A stretch of 64,000 nucleotides of DNA, from the NCBI RefSeq assembly GCF_023016005.1, contig NZ_JALKAZ010000001.1:620001-684000 (forward strand), in the 5' to 3' direction. The notes beneath the pieces were generated by a model that did not search any database, was not told the DNA's origin, and worked only from the letters and a program-made list of their open reading frames with translations. Position numbers and translations under genes: made by a program. Positions within the stretch are counted from its first letter, which is position 1, and each line of letters starts with the position of its first letter. Of this stretch, positions 53,261 through 60,814 are shown one piece after another. This stretch comes from Erythrobacter sp. F6033. GTDB taxonomy: Bacteria > Pseudomonadota > Alphaproteobacteria > Sphingomonadales > Sphingomonadaceae.

Positions 53261-55465
53261 TCAATCGACCGTACAGGTGTAGGTGATGGTCGCAGACTCG
53301 CCCGAGAGGAGCGTTCCGAGCGTAATGCCCGAGCCTGTGAGATCGCCAATCGTGAACGAGCCCGAAGGTGTACCAGAGCCAGTGAAGTTCACTGGGTTGG
53401 TGACTGGGCAGCTCAGTCCTGTGCCTGGGTTATCCGTGAGGACAGCACCAACAGCGGCATCTGGGCCAGAGTTGGTGACGACCAAGGTGTATGTGACAGA
53501 TTGACCAGAGGTCAGGGTATCGTTCGCTTGGTCAACCTCGCCATTCACGCCAGGCGTGTTTGTCTTGGTGATCGAGAGATCGACAACCGCACCGACAGCA
53601 ATATCGACTGTAGCGGTGTCACAGTTATCCGTATCTGCAACTTCACAGATCTGGTAAGTAACTGAATACGTTCCAGGAGTTGCGCCCGACGGTACGTTGA
53701 TCGAACCGTCCGGATTGATCGTGACGCCGGTCAAACCGCCATCATTTGTGATCGTTGGAATGACATCGGCTGGTGCAAACGACGCGTTGTTGAGCGTGTC
53801 GTCTGTGAACACAGTCGGAGTGGTTCCGCCAGTCGATGGGATCGAGGTACCGGTGAAGTCATCGTCATTGGCAACGATGGTGTTGATGACCGTAACGGTT
53901 TCATCAAGATCATCGCCGACAGGTGTCGGATCGTTCTCATCGCTGGTTGCTGCCGTCGTGACGTTGGTGATCGACGTACCTTCGGTACCCGAGTCGACCA
54001 CGCCTTCGATGGTAAGGGTGGCAGATGCGCCGTTTGCAAGTGTCGGGATGGTCCAGACACCGGTTCCAGCTACATAGGTACCCGCTGTGACGTTGCCGTT
54101 GTTAAGTGTGGCGATCAGGCCAGCAGGTAGACTGTCAGTCAGCGTGACATTGGTCGCGTTGTTGCCGCCATTGTTGGTGACAACGATCTCGAATGTAACG
54201 GTTGCGCCAACAGCAGGCTCGGATGTTCCCGAAGCCAGTGTTTTGACAGTTACAAGATCGGCAACGCCGCCAACGACTACCGTTGCAATCGCCGTATCAC
54301 AGTTATCAGTGTCGGCCGCCTCACAGATTTGGTACTCGACGTTGTAAGTGCCCGGTGTCGCGCCGCTTGGTACGGTCAGCGTACCATCCGAGCCGATTGT
54401 TACACCGGTCAGGCCGTCATCATCGACGATGGTTGCAATAACATCCGTATCCGCAAATCCGGCGTTGTTGAGCGTATCGTCCGTGAACACAGTTGCTGTG
54501 CTGCCACCGGTCGATAGGATTGGCGTGCCCGAGAAATCATCGTTGTTCGCAATGATGGTGTTGATGACTGTGACGGTTTCTACCAGATCGTCTCCGACAG
54601 GTGTCGGATCAGTCTGATCGCCGGTTGCAGCCGTCGTAGTGTTGGTGATGGATGTACCTTCGGTACCCGCGTCAACCACACCTTCGATCGTCAGGGTTGC
54701 AGATGCGCCGTTCGCAAGTGTCGGGATGGTCCAGACACCGGTTCCGGCTACATAGGTACCCGCTGTGACGTTGCCGTTGTTGAGTGTGGCAGTTAGGCCA
54801 GCAGGCAGGCTGTCAGTCAGCGTAACGTTGGTCGCATCATCGCCGCCATTGTTCGTCACAACGATTTCGAATGTGACCGTGTCGCCAACCGCAGGCTCTG
54901 AACTCGCAGAAGAGAGTGTCTTCGCGGTAACCAGATCGGCAACGCCGCCCACGACGATTGTCGCAAGTGCGTCCGCACAGTTGGTCGGGTTGGCCGCTTC
55001 ACAGATTTGGTAACGAACGTTGTACGTACCGGGCGTGGTGCCGTTTGGAACGGTGATGGTACCATCCGAAGCGATCGAGACACCGGTGATACCGTCATCA
55101 TCAAGGATCGAGACGATCACATCCGTGTCCGCGAAGCCAGCGCTATTCAGCGTGTCGTTCGTGAACACTGTCGCGGTGGAGCCACCGGTCGAAAGGATCG
55201 GTGTCCCCGAGAAATCATCAGGAAGTGCAGCGATATCGGCGAAAATAGTATCCGTATCAGTCGCAGAGTTGTTCGACAGATCGCTATCAGTCGCACCAGC
55301 TGGGGCGGTAATAGTTGCCGTGTTGGTCGCGCTTTGCGCATAGGCTGCGCCCGGCACGGCCAGTGCCACAAAAGGAAGTGCGCTGGTCAGCATACGAGCC
55401 ACTGGCAGGCCCGGTGCTTTTCTAACAGCATACTTGTCGGCAGAAATGTTGTCTAAATTCATCAT
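53261..55465 (-). CDS. DUF11 tandem-repeat surface protein
   Basis: 734 residues with AGGTGA before the ATG. A leader (MLTSALPFVALAVPGAAYAQ) is followed by 226-residue repeats, each an Ig-like unit starting DDFSGTPILSTGGSTATVF (residues 83, 309 and 535; the third has DDFTGTSIPSTGG) plus a DUF11 domain containing NVTLTDSLPAGLTATLNNGN. The third copy changes into a different final DUF11 domain (VDLSITKTNTPGVNGEVDQA). The composition is Thr/Asp/Val-rich with almost no Lys, typical of calcium-stabilised stalks. Paired Cys residues occur in each unit (QICEAA...NCA/NCD). It is one base after the upstream DUF11 gene. A fibre or adhesin role is inferred; no catalytic domain is present. Confidence 0.88.
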   Translation of the reverse strand: MMNLDNISADKYAVRKAPGLPVARMLTSALPFVALAVPGAAYAQSATNTATITAPAGATDSDLSNNSATDTDTIFADIAALPDDFSGTPILSTGGSTATVFTNDTLNSAGFADTDVIVSILDDDGITGVSIASDGTITVPNGTTPGTYNVRYQICEAANPTNCADALATIVVGGVADLVTAKTLSSASSEPAVGDTVTFEIVVTNNGGDDATNVTLTDSLPAGLTATLNNGNVTAGTYVAGTGVWTIPTLANGASATLTIEGVVDAGTEGTSITNTTTAATGDQTDPTPVGDDLVETVTVINTIIANNDDFSGTPILSTGGSTATVFTDDTLNNAGFADTDVIATIVDDDGLTGVTIGSDGTLTVPSGATPGTYNVEYQICEAADTDNCDTAIATVVVGGVADLVTVKTLASGTSEPAVGATVTFEIVVTNNGGNNATNVTLTDSLPAGLIATLNNGNVTAGTYVAGTGVWTIPTLANGASATLTIEGVVDSGTEGTSITNVTTAATSDENDPTPVGDDLDETVTVINTIVANDDDFTGTSIPSTGGTTPTVFTDDTLNNASFAPADVIPTITNDGGLTGVTINPDGSINVPSGATPGTYSVTYQICEVADTDNCDTATVDIAVGAVVDLSITKTNTPGVNGEVDQANDTLTSGQSVTYTLVVTNSGPDAAVGAVLTDNPGTGLSCPVTNPVNFTGSGTPSGSFTIGDLTGSGITLGTLLSGESATITYTCTVD
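53560..55219 (-). repeat. 678-bp tandem repeats within the DUF11 gene
   Basis: Three copies start at 55219, 54541 and 53863. The first two are full length (678 bp) and very similar at DNA level, with shared runs encoding GNVTAGTYVAGTGVWTIPTL; the third keeps only the Ig-like half before diverging at about 53560. The high similarity suggests recent duplication or ongoing homogenisation by recombination, so copy number may vary between strains. Confidence 0.85.
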
Positions 55466-55466
55466 T

Positions 55467-56756
55467 TTAGTTCACCTGGCAAGAGTAAGAGAGAGTGGTC
55501 GTTTGACCGGTTGAAAGGACTCCGAGCGCGATTCCTGCGCCCGAAAGATCGGCAAAAGTGAAGGATCCGGCAGGAACGCCGTCACCCGTGATTGTGATTG
55601 GGTTGGAACCGTTGCAGGTGATGCCTGCCCCCGGCGTATCGGTAACCAGTGCGCCGATGACGGGGTCTGGTCCGCCATTGCTCACATTGATGGTGTAGGT
55701 AGTTGTCGAACCCGACAGGACAGTGTCGGCCGCTTGGTCGACATCCCCATTCACGCCTGGCGTGTTCGTTTTCGTCACCGATAGATCGACAGTGCCGGTA
55801 ACAGTCACTGTTGCTGTGGCGGTTTGGCAATTTGTTGCAAAACCGATTTCACAGATCTCGTAATCAAAAGAATATTCGCCAACCGGCGTGCCTGCGGCGA
55901 CTGAAACTTCGCCCGTGGCTGTGTTGAATGTGAAGCCGGAGGGAAGGGTGGACCCGCTGGCGAGACCAACAACAGTGTTGGTCGTCCCGGCGGCCACAGT
56001 ATTTAGAGTGTCGCCCGTATAAACGTTGAGAGCGCTTCCGCCCGCAGCTGACGTTACGCTGCCGGTATCATCGACTGCGACAACAGAGCCAGCGGCACTG
56101 GTGATTTGCATGTTGTTCAGGTCGAAATAAAACAGCGCATTCCGACCATCCTGAACATCGTCATGCAGCAGGGTGAAATTGCGTGTCGCAGTCGTCATCG
56201 TAAACGTGGCGGCTTCGTCGACAGGATTGTCACCCGCAGCATTTGAAATAAACGTTCCGACGCCGCCGGCCGCGCTTAGCCGTGCGGACTGGTTCGCGAA
56301 TGCCGGCGGTGATGCGAATGAGTGGACTTCAATTGTCGGCGAAGTCCAGGTGCCGGCTACAGTCATCGCAAGTGCGTCGCGAGGTGCCGTGCCATCGAAA
56401 TCATCGATGTCGTTGATGCTAATCGCCTGAACCAGAAAGCCTGACGTTTCGAAGGTGAATCTGATTGTTCTGTCGCAAGCGGTGACACTCGATCGGGCGA
56501 AGGACCCGATGTATCCGGCTGCGTTGATGAATGTACAAAACGTATCTTCCGGGATCGCGCGAACAGTTATTACGCGGCCATTCGCATCTGTGTACGTGGC
56601 TGTGTGCGCATCCGGATTTGTCGCAACGGTGAAGGTGTCTTGGGCCGCGGCTTCATCTGCAAAGCACACGGAAGACACACCAAGAACCGCAGCCATCGCT
56701 GCAGTCTTGCCGACCCTTCCTACACTGTTCCACATAGAGTGGCGTGTGCGTTGCAT
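55467..56756 (-). CDS. DUF11 surface protein with unique N-terminal domain
   Basis: 429 residues. A leader (VGKTAAMAAVLGVSSVCFAD, cleavage near AAAQ) is followed by an N-terminal domain of about 200 residues that I do not recognise (TYTDANGRVITVRAIPEDTF; a Cys pair CTFIN...TACDRTIRF), then an Ig-like unit (FNTATGEVSVAAGTPVGEYS, CEIG...TNCQ) and a final DUF11 domain VDLSVTKTNTPGVNGDVDQA matching the last domain of the downstream protein. It is the first gene of the minus-strand surface operon running to 43768 or at least 47419. The unique domain would form the tip if this were a fibre; that is speculation. Confidence 0.83.
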   Translation of the reverse strand: MQRTRHSMWNSVGRVGKTAAMAAVLGVSSVCFADEAAAQDTFTVATNPDAHTATYTDANGRVITVRAIPEDTFCTFINAAGYIGSFARSSVTACDRTIRFTFETSGFLVQAISINDIDDFDGTAPRDALAMTVAGTWTSPTIEVHSFASPPAFANQSARLSAAGGVGTFISNAAGDNPVDEAATFTMTTATRNFTLLHDDVQDGRNALFYFDLNNMQITSAAGSVVAVDDTGSVTSAAGGSALNVYTGDTLNTVAAGTTNTVVGLASGSTLPSGFTFNTATGEVSVAAGTPVGEYSFDYEICEIGFATNCQTATATVTVTGTVDLSVTKTNTPGVNGDVDQAADTVLSGSTTTYTINVSNGGPDPVIGALVTDTPGAGITCNGSNPITITGDGVPAGSFTFADLSGAGIALGVLSTGQTTTLSYSCQVN

Positions 56757-57475
56757 TGATAGTGCCCCGTTCGTTCAAACTCTTTGTGTTTGTCGGGATG
56801 CGCCTGTGACTGACCGGTTGGTCGGTTTCGGGAACGCATCCGTAAAACTACGAGGTCACTTGTTGCGTAAAATGGTTAACGAACTCTTCAAGCCGAAACG
56901 ATTTGACGCTATTTTACATGTCAGGTTTGAGCGGCAACGAGGCTGGACCCTACGATTGAATGATCGATTATCGGACCGATATTTCGAATAGGATAGCTGC
57001 AATAGAAATTATATCATAAATATATTTTAAAGCTCTGATATTTTTATTTTAAATGCGTTTATTAAAGTATTTTCGAGGGCAGAGATTTCAGCGCCATGCT
57101 AGCTGCATGGAGGGCGTGATAATCACGTGCTAAAGTAATTTCGAGGTGCCGAATTCCTTACCTTGAAATTAACTATGACCTGCGTTTTTGCAGCTCATCC
57201 AAACGTTACCAAATCGGCCAGATCGCCAATCTGAGTGGCGCTCCAGCTCGAATTTGAATGCGTGGATTGAGCTCCAAAGATGCCAAGATTAGCCAGAGTT
57301 GACCGGGCGTTTTTGTGCGACGAGGGGTTCGATAGTTGATCGAAATTGAGCTCAACAGGATGTCCAATTTTGAGTTCGTTTCGAATTGCCGTATGCCAAC
57401 AGAGCGCCGGGTTGATGGTATCTGGAACCAAAATTCCAGAGCTTCTTCAATCCGGATTTGGGGGAATCAGAGACT
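56757..57475. other. 700-bp divergent regulatory region between DUF11 operon and CHASE2 cyclase
   Basis: No convincing gene; frames seen here lack ribosome sites and familiar composition. The stretch 57000-57070 is strongly AT-rich, unlike the rest of the window, as expected for promoters or nucleoid-protein binding. Two palindromes stand at 57094-57127. The region probably holds the promoters for the surface-protein operon (leftward) and the cyclase operon (rightward). Confidence 0.55.
57094..57127. promoter_or_regulatory. Paired palindromes upstream of the CHASE2 cyclase gene
   Basis: CCATGC-N5-GCATGG at 57094-57110 is followed at 57115-57127 by CGTGAT-A-ATCACG, both perfect in their arms. 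The second resembles a shortened CRP/FNR-type dyad (GTGA-N5-TCAC, against N6 between TGTGA and TCACA for CRP), notable because the downstream gene encodes a nucleotide cyclase. Candidate regulator sites only. Confidence 0.4.
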
Positions 57476-59575
57476 ATGTCTGAAGCGACGAAGCGGGCGC
57501 CATGGGGTGTGCAGATTTTGCAGCGCGGCTGGCGAAATGTGCGCGAGGCGGGGACCATTCAAATCCTCGCGACCATTGTTCTTGTGGCCGCGGCTTTGTT
57601 CATCGCGCGGTTCAGCTGGACCCTGCCGGATGGTGAAGTTCCAACCCCGCTGACGAGCGAGGCTGAACGCGCGCTCTATGATCTGCGAAGCTATTTTGCA
57701 GCTGACATTGTTGAGCAGGATGACCGTGTCGTCATGGTCGTTTTCACCGATCAGACTTTGATCGATGCACGCAAACGTTCGCCGTTGCCGCGCGATATTT
57801 TGGCCGAAGCTTTACGCAATCTCGATCAAATGAATCCGAAAGCAATCGGGATCGATATCCTGTTTGACCAGCCACAAGATGAAGACCTTGAATTGGTCGA
57901 AACGCTTCGTTCACTGAAAGCTCCGGTGGCTGTTGGGTACGCAGCGGTGGCTACGAACGAAGCCGATATAACCTATGAACAGCAACTCTATCTGGAAGAG
58001 TTCATGGCTGCGCTTGAGGGTAGCGGCGCTCGTCCAGCCAGCATTCGTTTGGATAACACTTTTGGCGCAACCCGTGTTTGGCCAAGCATCGAGCCAGACT
58101 TACCGCCGCTGCTCGCGCGCGCCATGCTCGAAGGTGCAAAAGGGCCCGTGGAAGCATTCGCGGGATACGAAGGCGCGATCGAATACCGGCGCAGTCTTTA
58201 TGAGGAGGAGGTTGTTGATGGTGGCGAGGGAGCCGAAGAAAACGCGTCCGCGCCGCTATTTCAATCGCTGGACATCGCAGCATTTGTTGGTCTTGATCCA
58301 GAGGTTATTCCGCTCTTTGCAGAAGCAATCGAGGGTAAGTACGTTTTGATCGGCGGGGATATTGTCGATTATGACCGCGTCGAAACGTCCTTTACATCGG
58401 TTACGGGAAACGTCCCTCCAGGGATCGCAGTCCATGCAGAGATGATTTCTCAGATGCTTGATGGCCGCGTGATGCCGCAGATCTCTTCCGCCATATTGTG
58501 GCTTATGTCCGTTGTCGTAGTGCTCAGCGCGGTTTTGACTGCGCTGCTTGAATGGCCGGCGAGGCGGCTTGTCCCACTGCTTCTGCTTATGGCCGTATTG
58601 TTTGTTGGCATTCCCGTCTTTCTTCAGGTGCGCGACGTCGATACATACGGCCTGCCCGCAGTTGGGTGGCTTGTGGCATGGATTGTCGCTTTCACCGCCG
58701 TAACCGCCGCTGCGCGGTCTGTGGGCCGCAAACAACGCAATTTCGCGACAGGTGCGCTCGGCAAATACATCCCGCGCGACATCGCCAAACAGATCATCGA
58801 CAGGCCAGAGCTGCTCGCACTGGGCGGGGAGAAACGCGAGATTTACGTCATGTTCTCCGATCTGGAAGGCTTTACGAAGATGAGCCACGCCATTGAGCCG
58901 GAAATGGTCGCAAAGCTGCTCAACCGCTATTTGGAGATGCTCAGCCAGGTGGTGCTCGACCACGGCGGCGTGATCGACAAATTCGTCGGCGATGCCGTTG
59001 TTGCGTTCTGGGGCGCGCCAATTGCGCGTGAAGACGACGCAGAGCGCGCTGCAAGGGCAGGATACGCGATCTGGCAGGCTGGTGAGGCTTTCCGAGCTGA
59101 AGTCGCTGAGATGGACGCCTCACTGCCCAAAATCGGCAAAACGAGGGTGGGGCTGCACTTTGGCGAGGCCGTTATCGGCAATTTCGGCGGCGAAACCCGT
59201 ATCCAATACACCGCGCTGGGTGACAGCATGAACACCGCCGCCCGGCTGGAAGCCGCAAACAAGGCGCTCCAATCCTCTGTTATGGCGAGCCGCGAATTTG
59301 CCGAACGCTCGGGCCTCGATTGGTGGCGCGCAATGGGCAAAGTTCGCCTGCGCGGGCGAGCAAGGCCGGTGGAGATATTCGAACCTGCCCCCGGCTTCCC
59401 TATCGAAGATCGCGAGAAATTGGCGGAATCTTCCAATCTTGCCGCCAGCGACCCTGCTAAAGCGGTGGAATTGGTCGCGGAGGTGGTTGCTAGCCACCCT
59501 GCGGATTTGGCGCTATTGAATTTGATCAATCGCTTGGACAATTTGGACGAGGGGGGAACTTATGTTCTCGGCTAA
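57476..59575 (+). CDS. CHASE2-class III adenylate/guanylate cyclase
   Basis: 699 residues from the ATG at 57476, after GGGGGA; an in-frame TTG at 57458 is rejected. Order: TM1 (about 30-45), an extracytoplasmic CHASE2 domain (about 55-330; VVMVVFTDQTLIDARKRSPL and KYVLIGGDIVDYDRVETSFT), three TMs (about 335-415), then the cyclase domain (about 450-640). Both metal-binding Asp are present (YVMFSDLEGFTKMS and KFVGDAVVAFWGAP), plus the Lys in VIDKFVGD, the Asp in YTALGDSMNTAARLE and the Asn/Arg of NTAAR, so it should be active, probably making cAMP. It overlaps the FecR-like secreted protein gene by 14 bases. It faces the DUF11 operon across a 700-bp regulatory region. Confidence 0.94.
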   Translation: MSEATKRAPWGVQILQRGWRNVREAGTIQILATIVLVAAALFIARFSWTLPDGEVPTPLTSEAERALYDLRSYFAADIVEQDDRVVMVVFTDQTLIDARKRSPLPRDILAEALRNLDQMNPKAIGIDILFDQPQDEDLELVETLRSLKAPVAVGYAAVATNEADITYEQQLYLEEFMAALEGSGARPASIRLDNTFGATRVWPSIEPDLPPLLARAMLEGAKGPVEAFAGYEGAIEYRRSLYEEEVVDGGEGAEENASAPLFQSLDIAAFVGLDPEVIPLFAEAIEGKYVLIGGDIVDYDRVETSFTSVTGNVPPGIAVHAEMISQMLDGRVMPQISSAILWLMSVVVVLSAVLTALLEWPARRLVPLLLLMAVLFVGIPVFLQVRDVDTYGLPAVGWLVAWIVAFTAVTAAARSVGRKQRNFATGALGKYIPRDIAKQIIDRPELLALGGEKREIYVMFSDLEGFTKMSHAIEPEMVAKLLNRYLEMLSQVVLDHGGVIDKFVGDAVVAFWGAPIAREDDAERAARAGYAIWQAGEAFRAEVAEMDASLPKIGKTRVGLHFGEAVIGNFGGETRIQYTALGDSMNTAARLEAANKALQSSVMASREFAERSGLDWWRAMGKVRLRGRARPVEIFEPAPGFPIEDREKLAESSNLAASDPAKAVELVAEVVASHPADLALLNLINRLDNLDEGGTYVLG

Positions 59576-60293
59576 TATGAGTGTGCGTATTGCGGGTCTT
59601 GCTCTGGCGGGGGCAGTCCTGACCGGGCCGGTTGCCGCGATGGCTGGTGTGGTTGTGAAATCCACAGGCCCTTCGTCGAGCAAGTATCCGGTTGGAGCGA
59701 AAGTCGCTGATAGCGCGACGATCACGCTCAAGGCAGGCGACAGTGTGACTGTTCTAACCTCGCGCGGTACGAAGGTTATGAAGGGAGCCGGCACCTTTAA
59801 GGTCGGTGAGCGCCCTAAAGTGACGCGCTCGCGCTTTTCGGCGCTTACGCGGACCCGTGCAGCCAATCGCGTTCGTCTGGGATCGGTCCGCGGCGGAAAC
59901 GACGAGAACATCGTGCCCACGAACCCAAGCCTTTGGTATGTGGATGTCACCAAGCCCGGTACGATTTGTTTGAACAGCATGGATACGGTTCGGTTCTGGC
60001 GTCCAGACAGCGCCTCAATCGCGACTTACAGCCTGACCGCTCCGGACGGAGTATCTGCCGACATCACCTTCGATGCAGAAGACAGTGTCGCTCCGCTTGA
60101 TCCCGCCGTTATGTCGGTCTCTGCGGGCGGTACCTACTCGATTTCTGCCCCTGGAAGCGAAGCTGCAAATGTGCAGATCACCTTTGCGTTTATCGATGGC
60201 GAGTATCGGCGGGCCGATCAAATGGCCGAAGCCTTGATCGCCGCAGGGTGCACAACGCAGGTCGATCAGATGGCTGACCGGCTAAGCGAGTAA
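59562..60293 (+). CDS. Secreted FecR-like protein coupled to CHASE2 cyclase
   Basis: 243 residues. The ATG at 59562 is preceded by GAGGGGGG inside the cyclase gene and starts a signal peptide (IAGLALAGAVLTGPVAAMAG). The first 70 mature residues look like the start of a FecR-type domain (VVKSTGPSSSKYPVGAKVAD, ITLKAGDSVTVLTSRGTKVM then GAGTFKVGE); the rest is a beta-rich region with one Cys (KPGTICLNSMDTVRFWRPD) and a C-terminal helix with another (AAGCTTQVDQMA). I know similar proteins beside CHASE2 cyclases in other Proteobacteria but no function. The overlap argues for stoichiometric production with the sensor, so it may be a periplasmic partner of the CHASE2 domain. Confidence 0.78.
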   Translation: MFSANMSVRIAGLALAGAVLTGPVAAMAGVVVKSTGPSSSKYPVGAKVADSATITLKAGDSVTVLTSRGTKVMKGAGTFKVGERPKVTRSRFSALTRTRAANRVRLGSVRGGNDENIVPTNPSLWYVDVTKPGTICLNSMDTVRFWRPDSASIATYSLTAPDGVSADITFDAEDSVAPLDPAVMSVSAGGTYSISAPGSEAANVQITFAFIDGEYRRADQMAEALIAAGCTTQVDQMADRLSE

Positions 60294-60330
60294 GCGCTGA
60301 CCTTACGTTCTACCGGTCCGGTTTCCAACG

Positions 60331-60756
60331 CTAGCTCCGGGCGAAGCTGCTAAACTTCTCATATTGGTCCTGACCGGTGACGACGTTTTCGCCTGCCTTG
60401 AGCCATGCGTGCAGCGCGATGCCCGTTGCCGGGTCACGGCGTGAGCCGATCACGATGCTCGAAGGGATGCCCCGCCGCCTCAAAATCCAGTGACCCGTAA
60501 TCGCCTGAGGGAAGCAAACGGCATCGAATTTCTGCTTGTCAGCCACCCGTTTGATAATCCGACCAATGTCAAAGGCCTGCTTCGATTGAGCCGTTGTCAA
60601 CGCTGCAACGCCTGATTGGTCAGCGTCATTGATCACACCAATGCTGCCTTCCCACCACCGGAACGGAACAAACTTTATCAATGACCGAGCGAAGGCCAGG
60701 CCGAGGATTATCTCGGCTCGCAAAACGGTCTTCTTGATGGCTCTGATGATAGTCAT
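60331..60756 (-). CDS. Lasso peptide biosynthesis B2-like protein (transglutaminase-fold), second orphan
   Basis: 141 residues. The Transglut_core3 signature is clear: the catalytic Cys in FDAVCFPQAITGHWILRRRG, IPSSIVIGSRRD, the His in ALHAWLKAGENVVTGQDQYE, with an Asp 14 residues after the His. It has a similar hydrophobic N-terminus to the copy at 5891. No lasso cyclase, B1 protein, precursor or ABC exporter is visible nearby. It is downstream of the CHASE2-EAL gene on the same strand (58-base gap) and convergent with the FecR-like gene. It could be a leader peptidase acting on a remote precursor, or a family member recruited to another peptide-cutting job. Confidence 0.75.
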   Translation of the reverse strand: MTIIRAIKKTVLRAEIILGLAFARSLIKFVPFRWWEGSIGVINDADQSGVAALTTAQSKQAFDIGRIIKRVADKQKFDAVCFPQAITGHWILRRRGIPSSIVIGSRRDPATGIALHAWLKAGENVVTGQDQYEKFSSFARS

Positions 60757-60814
60757 GACGGTGCCTGCGTCATGCTCTGGTCAGCACATCGTGCCAAGCG
60801 ATTTTTGAAGCGGT

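Noticed and set aside
53560..55219. Long repeats considered as a duplicated mobile element
   Set aside because: They are in-frame protein domain repeats without terminal inverted repeats or a transposase.
56455..56991. A 178-codon plus-strand frame partly over the DUF11 gene start
   Set aside because: Most of it is the antisense shadow of the DUF11 gene and the tail is unlike a real protein.
57195..57431. A 78-codon minus-strand frame in the 700-bp intergenic region
   Set aside because: No ribosome site, no recognisable composition or domain; treated as non-coding.
60593..60606. GTTGTCAACG half-site inside the second lasso-B2-like gene
   Set aside because: Half-site only, inside a coding sequence far from sugar genes.
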